Assembly: GCA_035493895.1 (NCBI GenBank)
Contig: DATJHM010000086.1
Location: 1 to 64,000, forward strand
Reading direction: 5' to 3'
Length of the DNA: 64,000 nt
Origin: DATJHM01 sp035493895
Lineage (GTDB): Bacteria > Chloroflexota > Ktedonobacteria > Ktedonobacterales > Ktedonobacteraceae
Position numbers and translations under genes: made by a program. This document shows, one piece after another, positions 19,058 through 28,122 of the stretch (position 1 is the first letter of the stretch; every line of letters begins with the position of its first letter). The notes under the pieces were generated by a model. The model saw only the letters and a program-made list of their open reading frames with translations, was not told the DNA's origin and made no database searches.

Positions 19058-19186
19058 ATGAGTGAGAATTCAGACAAAAAAGCGGTCAGCAAAGAGCAAA
19101 AAGAGAACAACACCTATTCATTCATCGTTGGCATGGTTATAGCGCTGGTTATCATCGTGCTCCTTGCTCTCTTTTTCAACAAGTGA
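19058..19186 (+). CDS. Small single-span membrane protein
   Basis: A 42-residue frame starting MSENSDKKAVSKEQKEN: a charged N-terminal half, followed by one hydrophobic helix (about 22-40) and an F-N-K end. It starts 27 bp after the stop of the response regulator, with AAAG-rich purines upstream, and ends 19 bp before the convergent PspA gene. Its composition (soluble charged part then a clean helix) is not what random sequence gives. It may be a small partner of the upstream regulator. There is no homology that I recognise. Confidence 0.55.
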   Translation: MSENSDKKAVSKEQKENNTYSFIVGMVIALVIIVLLALFFNK

Positions 19187-19205
19187 CCTCGCATTATTTT
19201 ATCGC

Positions 19206-20066
19206 TTAGAGCTCCGTCTGGGGAGTATTAAGCAGCTTTTTAAGATAGTCGAGATTGATCTCTTTCTGTGTTTGTGGCTCGTCAGGAGAGGACCCAGAAT
19301 CGCGCTTCTGACGTTCGCGCCTGTGAGCAGGCTGATTGGAGTGTGGCTCAGGAGAGGTAAGCGACGAAGGTAAACCGTTACGCTCGGACAGTTGGGCTGG
19401 TTCCTGCCTGGACTGCTGCCTGGATCTGATCTCGCGCATCTGGCGCTCGATAAATTGCTCCTGCGAGATTTGCGTCAATTGCGCGTCAAGATCGGGCTGT
19501 TCCAGAGCTGCCAGCGCACGCGCACGCGCCTCAGCATCCAGAATTGTGTCCTGCGCCCTCTCCGTACGCTCCTTCTCGTTGGGCGCTCCGGTCTTATTCA
19601 GCGCCTCATAGACGCGCTGCTGAATAAGCGCATTGCGTTTGCGCGTGGCAAGAATATCAATCGTCGTATCGACCTCACTGATCTTTGCCTCTAGCTTACT
19701 CAGCGCATTGCGCATCGTCGTGACCAGTTGTTCCTGTTCTTTTTGCTGCTGTGTATAGCGTTGCACCAGCTTTTGCATATCGTTATAGCGAGTCAAAGCA
19801 GCACGCGCAATGTCATCATTATTATGTTGGATCGCCTGCTCAGCTTTTTTCAGCCACAGGTCGGCTTCCTTATTGCGCTCCTCAATCCGTTTTCGTAGTT
19901 TATGACCTTCAGCGATAGCGGTAGCAACCTGTGTTTTTACCTGGACAAGTTGATTGCGCATATCAAGCTGAAGCTGACGGAGAGCCTTCTCCGGGTCGTC
20001 GGCCTTTTCAACGACGGAGTTGAGATTGGCGCGAAGTAAGGTAAGCACACGTTCCAACAAGTTCAT
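19206..20066 (-). CDS. PspA/IM30 family membrane-maintenance protein
   Basis: 286 residues, almost all helical and charged. The start M-N-L-L-E-R-V-L-T-L-L-R-A-N-L-N is the amphipathic membrane-binding helix typical of PspA/Vipp1, followed by L-R-Q-L and long coiled coils to about 190. The last ~80 residues are a variable polar tail. PspA proteins form ESCRT-III-like rods on the inner membrane and seal it under stress. GGAGACG lies before the ATG. It is encoded 154 bp downstream of the flotillin gene, which fits a joint membrane-stress module. Confidence 0.9.
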   Translation of the reverse strand: MNLLERVLTLLRANLNSVVEKADDPEKALRQLQLDMRNQLVQVKTQVATAIAEGHKLRKRIEERNKEADLWLKKAEQAIQHNNDDIARAALTRYNDMQKLVQRYTQQQKEQEQLVTTMRNALSKLEAKISEVDTTIDILATRKRNALIQQRVYEALNKTGAPNEKERTERAQDTILDAEARARALAALEQPDLDAQLTQISQEQFIERQMREIRSRQQSRQEPAQLSERNGLPSSLTSPEPHSNQPAHRRERQKRDSGSSPDEPQTQKEINLDYLKKLLNTPQTEL

Positions 20067-20168
20067 GATGCGTCTCCGTTTTATCGTTTCTATGCAAAGT
20101 GGTTATTAGGAGAGAGCAGGAAAAATCCCTTCTTCCATAGATCTGTGATAGAGCTTATCTGCCATGAA

Positions 20169-20213
20169 AGGAACGATGGCAGGCTTTCATATTGAGCACC
20201 AACCATCGTTCCT
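20169..20213 (-). terminator. Hairpin after the flotillin gene
   Basis: AGGAACGATGG and CCATCGTTCCT (11 bp, perfect) face each other 7 bp beyond the flotillin stop codon. Only a weak T-rich end follows on the minus strand, so termination may be partial. Confidence 0.45.
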
Positions 20214-20219
20214 GATAAC

Positions 20220-21779
20220 TTACCGGGTGCTGGAAGACGAATCGACCGTGTGATTCGTACCATTCTCACGATTTGCCGTACCATTCTCGCCATCCTGATT
20301 AGAGAGGGCGGGAACACGCTTCAACAGATCAGCGATACTGGTGCCACTGAGCATCTCGAAGAGAGCAGGTACCTGCGCAACCATATTCACGATATCGCCT
20401 GTAAGGCGGCTGGCTCCCAGACCACTATTGCCATCACCACTATTGCCGGTTGAGACAATCGTCACTTTATCAACTTTGCCAAGCGGCTCAGCGATCGCAC
20501 GAACCATCTCAGGCATACCAGTAAGCAGCTTATCGAGTACAGCGGCCTGATTGTATTCGTGGAAGGCGGCTGCCTTCACCTTCATCGCATCAGCCTCGGC
20601 CTCACCTTTCGCACGAATAACCTCGGCTTCCGCAAGACCTTTCGCACGCACAACTTCAGCTTCCGCAAGACCTCTGGCACGATTGGCCTCAGCTTCGCCC
20701 ATGCCACGCGTCCTGGCAGCATCCGCCTGACCCTGTGCTTCGAGGATGAGGCGCTGACGCTCGGCTTCAGCTACCGTTTCAATACGACGGCGCTCAGCCT
20801 CAGCGGCCTTCTGAATGGTCGCCTGTAATTCCAGTTCACGGCGCTGGATTTCTGCTTGCTGTACCTTAATCAACGAGGTTTTCTCCACCTCAGTCACACG
20901 TACAGCCTCGGCGATTACCTGCTGCTGCGTCACGTTCGCCTGGATATCATAGGCTTTGTCAGCCGTCGCCTGCTGTTTCTTGACTTCAGCGTCAAACTCG
21001 GCTTTGCGCAATGCCAGGTTACGTTGTGACTGGGCCTGGAGAGCCTGCGACTCCGTTTCAGCCTTCACACGCTCTTGATCGGCGAGGGAACGAGCAACAG
21101 CAGCTTCACGCGAGGCCTGTGACTGCTGGATCTGCGTATCACGTTGGGCCAGAGCAGCAGCGATATCAGCCTGTTTGCGGATCTGCACAATCTGTGGGCG
21201 CCCCATATTCGTGATGTAGTCATTCTCGTCGCGCACATCTTTAATCGTGAAAGAGATGACCTCAAGACCCATCTTGTTCATATCAGGGGTCACGGTACGT
21301 AGCATCTTGCCGCCGACGCTTTCAGGATCTTTGACCAGATCTTCAACTGTCAACTGGCCAACGATACCGCGCAAATGGCCCTCCATGACCAGACGAATCA
21401 GATTCTCACGATCGTTCTGGGTTTTGCTGAGAAACTGCTCAGCCGCCGTGCGGATACTCTCCTGATCGGAGCGGACTTTAATCTGCGTGACCGCTTCGAC
21501 ATTCACAGCCACACCCTGAGTGGTATAAAGAACCTGACGTGGAGCAACGTCAAAAGACATCAGCTCGAGAGAGAATTCCTGGGAGCGCTCGTACATAGGG
21601 ATCACAAACTTTGAGCCACCAGTGATCACATGCGTACCACGAGCGCCATACACAATCAAAGCCTGGTTTGGACCAACCTTTCGCAGGAAACCAGCCGCAA
21701 CACGTAGAATAACAAAGACAACAACAACAAGAGCAACAGCACCTATACCCCATATTAAGAGAGCGGAATCCATAATCAT
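20220..21779 (-). CDS. Flotillin family (SPFH/band 7) protein
   Basis: 519 residues. One N-terminal membrane helix (about 5-27) is followed by the SPFH domain (about 30-200) and a long coiled coil of Glu-Ala-rich repeats such as E-A-E-V-V-R-A-K-G (about 210-400), the hallmark of flotillins. A short C-terminal tail ends it. Flotillins scaffold lipid domains and affect membrane fluidity. The start at 21779 directly follows the NfeD-like stop codon; an ATG six bases later (21773) has better spacing from AAAGGAG and is an alternative. The order NfeD-like then flotillin is the classical YuaF-YqiK/FloT pairing. Confidence 0.93.
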   Translation of the reverse strand: MIMDSALLIWGIGAVALVVVVFVILRVAAGFLRKVGPNQALIVYGARGTHVITGGSKFVIPMYERSQEFSLELMSFDVAPRQVLYTTQGVAVNVEAVTQIKVRSDQESIRTAAEQFLSKTQNDRENLIRLVMEGHLRGIVGQLTVEDLVKDPESVGGKMLRTVTPDMNKMGLEVISFTIKDVRDENDYITNMGRPQIVQIRKQADIAAALAQRDTQIQQSQASREAAVARSLADQERVKAETESQALQAQSQRNLALRKAEFDAEVKKQQATADKAYDIQANVTQQQVIAEAVRVTEVEKTSLIKVQQAEIQRRELELQATIQKAAEAERRRIETVAEAERQRLILEAQGQADAARTRGMGEAEANRARGLAEAEVVRAKGLAEAEVIRAKGEAEADAMKVKAAAFHEYNQAAVLDKLLTGMPEMVRAIAEPLGKVDKVTIVSTGNSGDGNSGLGASRLTGDIVNMVAQVPALFEMLSGTSIADLLKRVPALSNQDGENGTANRENGTNHTVDSSSSTR

Positions 21780-22586
21780 TTACTCCTTTGGCACATCATT
21801 GCGCAGAGCATATTCCGTATTAGAATGATCAGAATCTTCAAGGAGGGCACGTAACGTAGCTAAATCATCGAGAGAGGATGCGGATTGAGAGATACCAAGC
21901 TCTTCCTGGTTCACAAAATGATCCCAGGTATCGACCTCAGCAACTCCACGCTGATAATTGACCACCACCACTTCCTGATCACGTTCCAGGCGTCGGCCAT
22001 CGATACTGCGCGCCGGGATACTCTTGCGCATACCGCCTGGAGAGAGATAGAGAATCTCCCCGAGATCATTTTCAGGAATAGTGAGACTGACCTTACCAAG
22101 AAGGCCGGTGCGATCAGAGACATCTTGAATTGTGGAACCTTCACTATTCCCAAACACCTTACTCAATAACAAGAGTAACAGGAAAGCGACGAGCAAGCCT
22201 CCCAGCGCCGCCAACACAAGAGAGAAAGGTAAGGCTAACTGCGTGGTGTTATGAAAGACGTACCCGAAAAAGCCAAAGCCCAGCACAAACAATACAATTG
22301 AGGTTGGATTGAAGATGTCAAAGAGCGAGATTTGTGCTGAAGTTTGTGGTGCATCTCTCCCTGCTCCCTGGGTCCCTGCCTGCACATGCTGAGGACCGTG
22401 AGCCTGCGCACCTGCATGCTGTGCATGGATATCACCCACATGCATATGATGAGCGACACCATGTCCTCCTGCATGACCTATCCCACCATGGTGGAATTGT
22501 CCTAACAGAGCTGCGCCAATAAAGAAAAACAGCCCGAACAAAAAGCACCCGATGAACAGGAGAGATAGTGAATCAGTTGCTAACAT
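21780..22586 (-). CDS. NfeD-like membrane protein with His-rich loop
   Basis: 268 residues. A first membrane helix (about 7-29) leads to a loop with eleven His between residues 32 and 67. Two more helices follow (about 88-110 and 118-145), then a soluble C-terminal OB-fold-like part, as in NfeD1b/YuaF proteins that pair with flotillins. The ATG at 22586 has AAAGGAG seven bases upstream and is preferred to an earlier start in the same frame. It overlaps the upstream small gene by 14 bp. The His-rich loop is not a standard NfeD element and suggests metal or pH sensing on the outer face. Confidence 0.82.
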   Translation of the reverse strand: MLATDSLSLLFIGCFLFGLFFFIGAALLGQFHHGGIGHAGGHGVAHHMHVGDIHAQHAGAQAHGPQHVQAGTQGAGRDAPQTSAQISLFDIFNPTSIVLFVLGFGFFGYVFHNTTQLALPFSLVLAALGGLLVAFLLLLLLSKVFGNSEGSTIQDVSDRTGLLGKVSLTIPENDLGEILYLSPGGMRKSIPARSIDGRRLERDQEVVVVNYQRGVAEVDTWDHFVNQEELGISQSASSLDDLATLRALLEDSDHSNTEYALRNDVPKE

Positions 22587-22908
22587 AACTATGCTCCTTT
22601 GATTTCGGATACAATGCAATCTTGAAGCAATACCGATCAAAGTACTCAACCATATGAATAATGCAGATCAGGATACCGGATAGACCCAGGACAGATGCCA
22701 GCGATATACAAAAAGGGAGAGCTGGCACTCCAAAGAATGCCAGTACAGGGAAAAGCGTGTCCGTAAAACCGCTGGCAATACCGAAAAGCGCAGCGCCACT
22801 CAAGAAGAGCAAAGGAGTCAGCAGCGGATGACGCAGCAAAAATCCATTGCGCGGCTGCATAGCTCCATCTGCTAACAAAGATCCAGATTGATCCTGCCCC
22901 TGATTCAT
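22573..22908 (-). CDS. Small membrane protein, first gene of the flotillin run
   Basis: 111 residues with a polar N-terminus and three hydrophobic helices (about 28-47, 50-68 and 70-88), then a short charged tail. No family is recognised. Its stop lies inside the start region of the NfeD-like gene (14-bp overlap), so the two are probably translated together. It likely assists the NfeD-flotillin membrane system. Confidence 0.65.
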   Translation of the reverse strand: MNQGQDQSGSLLADGAMQPRNGFLLRHPLLTPLLFLSGAALFGIASGFTDTLFPVLAFFGVPALPFCISLASVLGLSGILICIIHMVEYFDRYCFKIALYPKSKEHSYVSN

Positions 22909-23069
22909 GGCCTTCTACGCCCTTTCTTACTTACCTGAATAGAATAGCATCAGAGATATATCGATCCTGATGAGAGATCAGCCACGACTGAGTACCTGAG
23001 AAAAAACGGCTAGATCCAGATATATAGACGCGAAAGGGGAAAAAAATTACAATGTCTTTTACAATATGA

Positions 23070-23561
23070 CTATAGTTTCGAAGCTTCCGCACGATGATGA
23101 GTAATAGCTTCAACAACGGCCTCCAGTTCGGAGGCGGTTAAATCAAGCAGACGCTGAAACGACTTGATGTAACGTAGTGGCGCGTCAGTTTCAGCTAGCC
23201 GTTGTAAAAGATCAGACAACGCAGGCTCAGCTTGCCATTCTGCGGCATTAGCAAGAAGCCAGGTATGTAAGCGATCTTCATCACTATCCATCTCGGTTAA
23301 GAGATCAGTACTAAAATCTGGAGGGTCGCTCACGAGATAGCCGGGGTGAACCTTGAAAAAGCGAGAGAGCAATTCGCGGCTGGATGCAGTCAGATGAGGC
23401 CGCTTTGCCCCCTCCAATTGAGAGAGATAGGCCTGACTGATACTTTTTCCCAGTTCCTCCTGCATCGCTTTGACGACCTCCATCTGCGTCATCGGACGAC
23501 CCAGACCACGAAGCTCACCTTCGACTTCGCGCAAATGTTTGATTTTCTCCGCTAAATTCAT
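23070..23561 (-). CDS. XRE family transcriptional regulator
   Basis: 163 residues. A helix-turn-helix of the Cro/C1 type occupies about 5-70 (M-T-Q-M-E-V-V, then S-Q-A-Y-L-S-Q-L-E as the recognition helix). A helical C-terminal part of ~90 residues follows, of the kind seen in regulators of virulence or starvation. The ATG at 23561 is preferred over an earlier in-frame start because GAGAGGTCGAAG directly precedes it. It has a strong own promoter (23595-23623) and is upstream of, and on the same strand as, the flotillin run, which it might control. Confidence 0.85.
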   Translation of the reverse strand: MNLAEKIKHLREVEGELRGLGRPMTQMEVVKAMQEELGKSISQAYLSQLEGAKRPHLTASSRELLSRFFKVHPGYLVSDPPDFSTDLLTEMDSDEDRLHTWLLANAAEWQAEPALSDLLQRLAETDAPLRYIKSFQRLLDLTASELEAVVEAITHHRAEASKL

Positions 23562-23594
23562 CTTCGACCTCTCATAACTATCTGCTATATTCTC

Positions 23595-23623
23595 AGTATA
23601 GCGTTTTGTTATCACCTTGTCAA
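23595..23623 (-). promoter_or_regulatory. Near-consensus sigma-70 promoter of the XRE regulator gene
   Basis: The minus strand has TTGACA (23618-23623), a 17-bp spacer and TATACT (23595-23600), 34 bp before the ATG at 23561. This is one of the best promoter matches in the window. Confidence 0.75.
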
Positions 23624-23793
23624 GTAACTTTCCTCGAGAATTTTTTATCCTATGCTATGTAAAAACATATATACCTGCCTATTCTAAACGTTGAGCGCTT
23701 CGAAGGGAAGGATTGAAGACAAATGGCAGGTCACAATAACCTTCTTCTCTTTCTCGTGAGTACTATTCAATACGTAATAGTGGACAAAGAAGC

Positions 23794-23819
23794 ATCCAGG
23801 CATAGAGCGTTGCCTGGAT
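23794..23819 (-). terminator. Likely terminator of the DoxX-Rieske gene
   Basis: ATCCAGGCA and TGCCTGGAT form a 9-bp stem around an 8-base loop, followed on the minus strand by GCTTCTTTGT. It lies 56 bp after the stop codon. Confidence 0.45.
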
Positions 23820-23874
23820 ACCAGGATCTCGTCCCTTATCAACAATAGCCATGCTTGCACATTGATAAAAAGAG

Positions 23875-25008
23875 CTATTGCAATGTAATTGCACCGGTGG
23901 CGCTATCAATATGAATCGCCACCGGTGCCAGAGGTGTCAGGGCGGGACCCTGTACTGGTGTAGCCTGATGATCCGGGTCAAACTCAGCGCCATGACAGGG
24001 GCAGGCCAGGAGTTGAATGGAGGGATCATAGGCTACCTGACAACCTGAATGCGTGCAGATTGCATCAAAAGCAACAAATTTATCACCCTGTGTATGAATC
24101 AGCACCCCGGGATCGCCACTTGAGGGAAGCGTGAAGGCCACTGCGCTATTGCGAGGGATAGCACTGATCTGGGCAATAGCCGAACTGGTGCCGCCAGAAG
24201 TGGGTGTTGCGGTGGGAGTTGCATCGGTAGGCGGAGTTACAAGAGCAGATGCAGCCGTCGATGGCTCCGTTGTTTCAGGTTGAGAAGCAGGTTCGAGCCG
24301 CCTCGAGAATGTGTAAATTATGCCCAGGATCGCAAACATCGCAGTACCTCCACCAAGCATCCCGAATAAAAAACTGCGCCGGGCCTGCGTACCACGTTGA
24401 AGGATTTTACGTTGTTTGACCGTCTGGGTAGATGTAGCATCTGGCAGGGTCAGAAATGGTGGCACACCAAGCAGAAAGGAGAGGGAGCGTGCACGCGCAA
24501 GTTGACGCTGTGGCTGCGCATATTGCACCAGAGCAATAGCCAGAAACTCATCGAAAGTGGGCAAGCCAGTATTGCCAGGACCATTGAGTAAAAGCGTCAA
24601 CCAGCAGAAGACAAAAACGATATCTGAACTATAGAAGAAAGGATAGACACGCCAGGTTGCACTCAGGAAGAACATACAATTGATCAGAATGCCAAAAAAA
24701 GCCGCTGGACGTAGCAGAACCCCGAACAACGTACCCAGCCCAATAGCGATCTCACCATAGGCAACAAGAAAACCGAAAAAGAGAGCATGTGGTGCGGCGA
24801 ATTGTAATAAAAATGTATGTAATGGCGAGCCCGAAGCAAAGGCTACCAGTTGTTTTCCAATATAGCCGGGTGTGCCAGGTTGTAAAAATTGTGGATCAGT
24901 AAATTTCTGAATTCCAGCATATACAAAAGTCACCCCCAGGAAGAGACGAAGCGGTAACATCACCCAGGAAGAGGTTTCTGAATGAGAGAATTGCTTTTGC
25001 GAAACCAT
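23875..25008 (-). CDS. DoxX-like membrane domain fused to a Rieske [2Fe-2S] domain
   Basis: 377 residues. The N-terminal half (about 15-170) is a DoxX-type four-helix quinone-related domain, with the typical F-V-Y-A-G-I-Q-K-F and E-I-A-I-G-L-G-T-L-F-G segments. One more helix (about 212-235) leads to a Ser/Thr/Pro-rich linker and a C-terminal Rieske domain with C-T-H-x-G-C and C-P-C-H-G-A-E-F, giving the two Cys and two His cluster ligands. GAGGAGCAGTC precedes the ATG. It probably passes electrons from or to membrane quinones. The DoxX-Rieske order recalls the thiosulfate:quinone oxidoreductase DoxD theme, but the partner is unknown. Confidence 0.87.
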   Translation of the reverse strand: MVSQKQFSHSETSSWVMLPLRLFLGVTFVYAGIQKFTDPQFLQPGTPGYIGKQLVAFASGSPLHTFLLQFAAPHALFFGFLVAYGEIAIGLGTLFGVLLRPAAFFGILINCMFFLSATWRVYPFFYSSDIVFVFCWLTLLLNGPGNTGLPTFDEFLAIALVQYAQPQRQLARARSLSFLLGVPPFLTLPDATSTQTVKQRKILQRGTQARRSFLFGMLGGGTAMFAILGIIYTFSRRLEPASQPETTEPSTAASALVTPPTDATPTATPTSGGTSSAIAQISAIPRNSAVAFTLPSSGDPGVLIHTQGDKFVAFDAICTHSGCQVAYDPSIQLLACPCHGAEFDPDHQATPVQGPALTPLAPVAIHIDSATGAITLQ

Positions 25009-25458
25009 GACTGCTCCTCTATAGCTGGCGAATACATAATAAACACTGCAAAATCTTGTAGCGATTCAGTGCGCGATGTTTTCGACTTTTATACTCTGCC
25101 CAAATTAAATGATCATGAATAAATTTCTTGATGACCGTAAATGTCATTGTTTTATCAAGCTAAATGTAAGTTCGTTAGCAAGTTACAGATACTGGCTATT
25201 TTCATTGGTGGATGTGCAGAATAACGAGGTGAACAATGGGGTTATTGAAATGAGCAAGCATACAAAAGGGGAAAAAAATGAGGCTTGTTCGCGTATACAA
25301 GCCTCTAAGCATGCGCCGCAGAGCCTGTGACCCACTCAATACTTCGCATGTCCTTAGTGTACTGCTCAAATTTCAAAAAAATTTCAGAATTTTGTAAAGT
25401 TTCCTTTCGAATATTGAAAAATGCACAGGTAGGATGTGTTTTTCCTGCGAACGCAACA
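25009..25458. other. Spacer between the DoxX-Rieske gene and the penicillin acylase gene
   Basis: AT-rich. It contains a clear minus-strand terminator (25272-25305). A 73-codon plus-strand frame at 25109 has no ribosome site and runs through the terminator hairpin, so I do not accept it as a gene. Confidence 0.6.
25272..25305 (-). terminator. Intrinsic terminator of the penicillin acylase gene
   Basis: On the minus strand GAGGCTTGT and ACAAGCCTC form a 9-bp stem around an 8-base loop, directly followed by A and seven T. It lies ~150 bp beyond the stop codon. Confidence 0.7.
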
Positions 25459-27876
25459 TTATTGCGGAGAGAGGAAGAGTCGATCCTCTGCCGCCTCGTC
25501 AATGAGTTCGCGAACAAAAAGCATAGGGTGATAACGCACGCTACGCCAGAGCGGAATAAAATCGTCAAAGTGCGGGCTCGTCGGCTGGCCTGATTGGCCG
25601 GGAGAATGGACCGAAACGGATTTTTCCAGGTGCGCAAGGTCCACTATCTGGCGGAACGATGGCACGGTGGTAACCACTTCCGGATTATTGGGCAGGGCGG
25701 CCCCCATATTGACCGTATCAGTATCTCCACCGGTGGGATAAGGGCCGCGATTGAAAAACTTTTCAAACACCTTGAGCGATCCAAGAGGATGATTATAGGT
25801 CATGCGGTGAATGCGTCCATACTGCCAGCTCAGAATATCATTGCCAAAGCGTTCTTGTAGTTCGGAGACTACTCCCTGGAAAACCATCTGTAATGCCTCT
25901 TGCCAGGTATGGGGACCATTTGCAATAGTCGATTGAGCGAACCAGGTCTCATCCTGAGCTTGTAGCAGACGTATCAGCAGCGGCGTACTGCGGCTAAAAT
26001 AGCCATTCGAGTTAGCCAGAATAGTCGCGCCCACGCCGAGATAATTTTTGAGCAGCGAGTCATCGTCCCCAAGCAGAGTGCCAAGCACAATAATTTCCAG
26101 TTTGCGCAAACACAGGCTATACAAACTGGCCCCCACACTTTCTGGTGCCAGCACATAATCCCAGACGCGCAGCACATTCTGAGCCTGCCGCTCTAGCGCC
26201 GTACGAGGCTCGACTTCGAGCAAGAAGGGAACAATCGCTTCCGCTGGAAGGGAATACTGATCGCTTTGAATCAGCGCCATATCGTGAGGAGAAAGCTTCC
26301 CTTTTGTTGTGAGCAGATCGCGGATACGCTGGGCCCGGTAGCCATTGAGCCATTCGTTCGTAATATAGTAGGGATAATCGTCATCAACAACGCGATTATT
26401 GGCCGTCACGATAAAATGCTGGGTGGGGTTATAGGTCTGAGGAAGCTCATCGAAGGGGATCAGACCGGTCCACTCATACTCACCAGTCCACCCGGGAGAG
26501 GGGAGCAATGCCTGGCCTTTAGCCCGTACAGGAATAGCTCCGGCCATAATATAGCCAATATTGCCGCTGTTGTCCGCATAGACAAAATTTTGTGCAGGGA
26601 CATCCCAATCACGCAGCGCATCACGGAACTCATGCCAGTTGCTGGCACGATTTAACTTCTGCACCGAACTGATAATAGTAGAACTCTCCAGACCAGTCCA
26701 GCGGAGTGCAAGAGGTACTTCAGTGGATTGCGCAGAGAGATTAGTCAGAATGGGGCCGTGGCGCGTGACGCGAACCTCTTCGATGACTGGCGCTTTGCGT
26801 CCCTTCACAGCAATCTCTTCGCGAATGAATGTAGCCTCCAGCCACTGGCCCTGGAACTCATAGAGATTGGGATCATCGGGGTGAAATTTTTCGATGTAAA
26901 GATCCTGCACATCGGAGACGGCATTCGTCACGCCCCAGGCGATCTCTTGATTATGCCCGATAATGATGCCGGGGCTACCGGCAAAACTGGCTCCAACCAC
27001 ATCAATATCACCGGCAACGAGATGGCACTCATACCAGATCGAAGGGATTGCCTGACCCAGGTGCGGATCATTGCAGAGAATAGGGCTACCAGTGGTCGTC
27101 ATCGTACCATCGACTACCCAGTTATTGCTGCCACCAAACATGCTAAAGCCGCTCAGGTCTTGAATCTGATGATACTGTTCCAGCAGACCGCTATTGATGC
27201 CCTGATAAGCCACTCCCGGTGGAATGATCAGGGGATGAGCAGGATCATATCCAGCTTCCAGGTGCGAGGCACGTTCTGCACCTAACTTTGCGATCAGGCG
27301 AGCACGAATGACCTCAGTTTCCCAGTTCCCGCCCAGATTCCAGCCCATCATCTTCCCCCACTGCAACGTATCGGCGACCTTCCAGGGGGCAGGGCGGAAG
27401 CGCAAAAGCGTAAATTCAACAGGCAACCGATGCGAATTATGCGTGATAAATGTATTGATGCCCCGAGCATAGGCCTCGAGGACGCGTTTATTATGCGGAG
27501 AGAGACGCTCGACCTCCTCGGCTGCCGAGCGATGCATGCCCAGGCGACGACAAAAGCGGTCAGTCTCCAGGGCAATCTCGCCAAAGATCTCAGAGAGGCG
27601 ACCAGAACCGAGACGTCGATTCATTTCCAACTGCCAGAGACGATCCTGTGCATGCATGTAGCCCTGAGCAAAATAGAGATCATCCTCATTACGGGCGTAG
27701 ATATGAGGAACACCATAGCGATCAGTGATAATTTCAACGGATTCATGCAGACCAGCCAGGTACAACCGACCACTTTTCTGTGGAAGAGGGCGTTGCGTGA
27801 GCGTATAATAGCTGCCCACGGTCAGACCCGCCAGACCGGCTGCCGCAAGTAGAGATTTTTGCCACCAGGATGCCAT
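25459..27876 (-). CDS. Penicillin acylase family protein (Ntn-hydrolase)
   Basis: 805 residues. An N-terminal helix (about 7-26) anchors or exports the protein. The alpha region (about 35-235) has the V-P-H-I-Y-A segment. The autoprocessing site is G-G-S-N-N-W, making Ser250 the nucleophile and the new N-terminus of the beta chain; the G-S-N-N-W motif is diagnostic. Such enzymes hydrolyse N-acyl bonds, including beta-lactam side chains and acyl-homoserine lactones (family knowledge); the true substrate here is not known. The length fits the family. It stands alone, with a terminator at 25272-25305. Confidence 0.92.
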   Translation of the reverse strand: MASWWQKSLLAAAGLAGLTVGSYYTLTQRPLPQKSGRLYLAGLHESVEIITDRYGVPHIYARNEDDLYFAQGYMHAQDRLWQLEMNRRLGSGRLSEIFGEIALETDRFCRRLGMHRSAAEEVERLSPHNKRVLEAYARGINTFITHNSHRLPVEFTLLRFRPAPWKVADTLQWGKMMGWNLGGNWETEVIRARLIAKLGAERASHLEAGYDPAHPLIIPPGVAYQGINSGLLEQYHQIQDLSGFSMFGGSNNWVVDGTMTTTGSPILCNDPHLGQAIPSIWYECHLVAGDIDVVGASFAGSPGIIIGHNQEIAWGVTNAVSDVQDLYIEKFHPDDPNLYEFQGQWLEATFIREEIAVKGRKAPVIEEVRVTRHGPILTNLSAQSTEVPLALRWTGLESSTIISSVQKLNRASNWHEFRDALRDWDVPAQNFVYADNSGNIGYIMAGAIPVRAKGQALLPSPGWTGEYEWTGLIPFDELPQTYNPTQHFIVTANNRVVDDDYPYYITNEWLNGYRAQRIRDLLTTKGKLSPHDMALIQSDQYSLPAEAIVPFLLEVEPRTALERQAQNVLRVWDYVLAPESVGASLYSLCLRKLEIIVLGTLLGDDDSLLKNYLGVGATILANSNGYFSRSTPLLIRLLQAQDETWFAQSTIANGPHTWQEALQMVFQGVVSELQERFGNDILSWQYGRIHRMTYNHPLGSLKVFEKFFNRGPYPTGGDTDTVNMGAALPNNPEVVTTVPSFRQIVDLAHLEKSVSVHSPGQSGQPTSPHFDDFIPLWRSVRYHPMLFVRELIDEAAEDRLFLSPQ

Positions 27877-28122
27877 AAAAATCCTTTCTGGAGACCATCA
27901 ACTTTCACTGATGGAGGGAAAGAAAGGCACCCGCAGGTGTCGAACCCTGCGCATACCAATAGCCGTCGTTTTTATACAATTCGACAAACAAGATTTACCA
28001 TTATCAATTACGTTGCAAATAAAGAAGAGTTTTACATATGCGATAGAACATGCCTGTTCTCATAGGTGCTCTTCATCCACAATGGACCCGAACACGGCGA
28101 GAACAGGCAAGCGGGGACGATA

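Larger units (their letters stand above)
23562..23874. other. Spacer between the XRE and DoxX-Rieske genes
   Basis: Contains the XRE promoter and a hairpin at 23794-23819. No gene is seen. Confidence 0.6.

Noticed and set aside
25109..25330. 73-codon plus-strand frame in the penicillin acylase downstream spacer
   Set aside because: No ribosome site, and its 3' part is the minus-strand terminator hairpin.
27924..27952. tRNA T-arm-like sequence on the minus strand (GCAGG-GTTCGACA-CCTGC)
   Set aside because: The loop has eight bases, and no acceptor, D-arm or anticodon arm can be folded upstream. It is only a small hairpin, not a tRNA or tmRNA.
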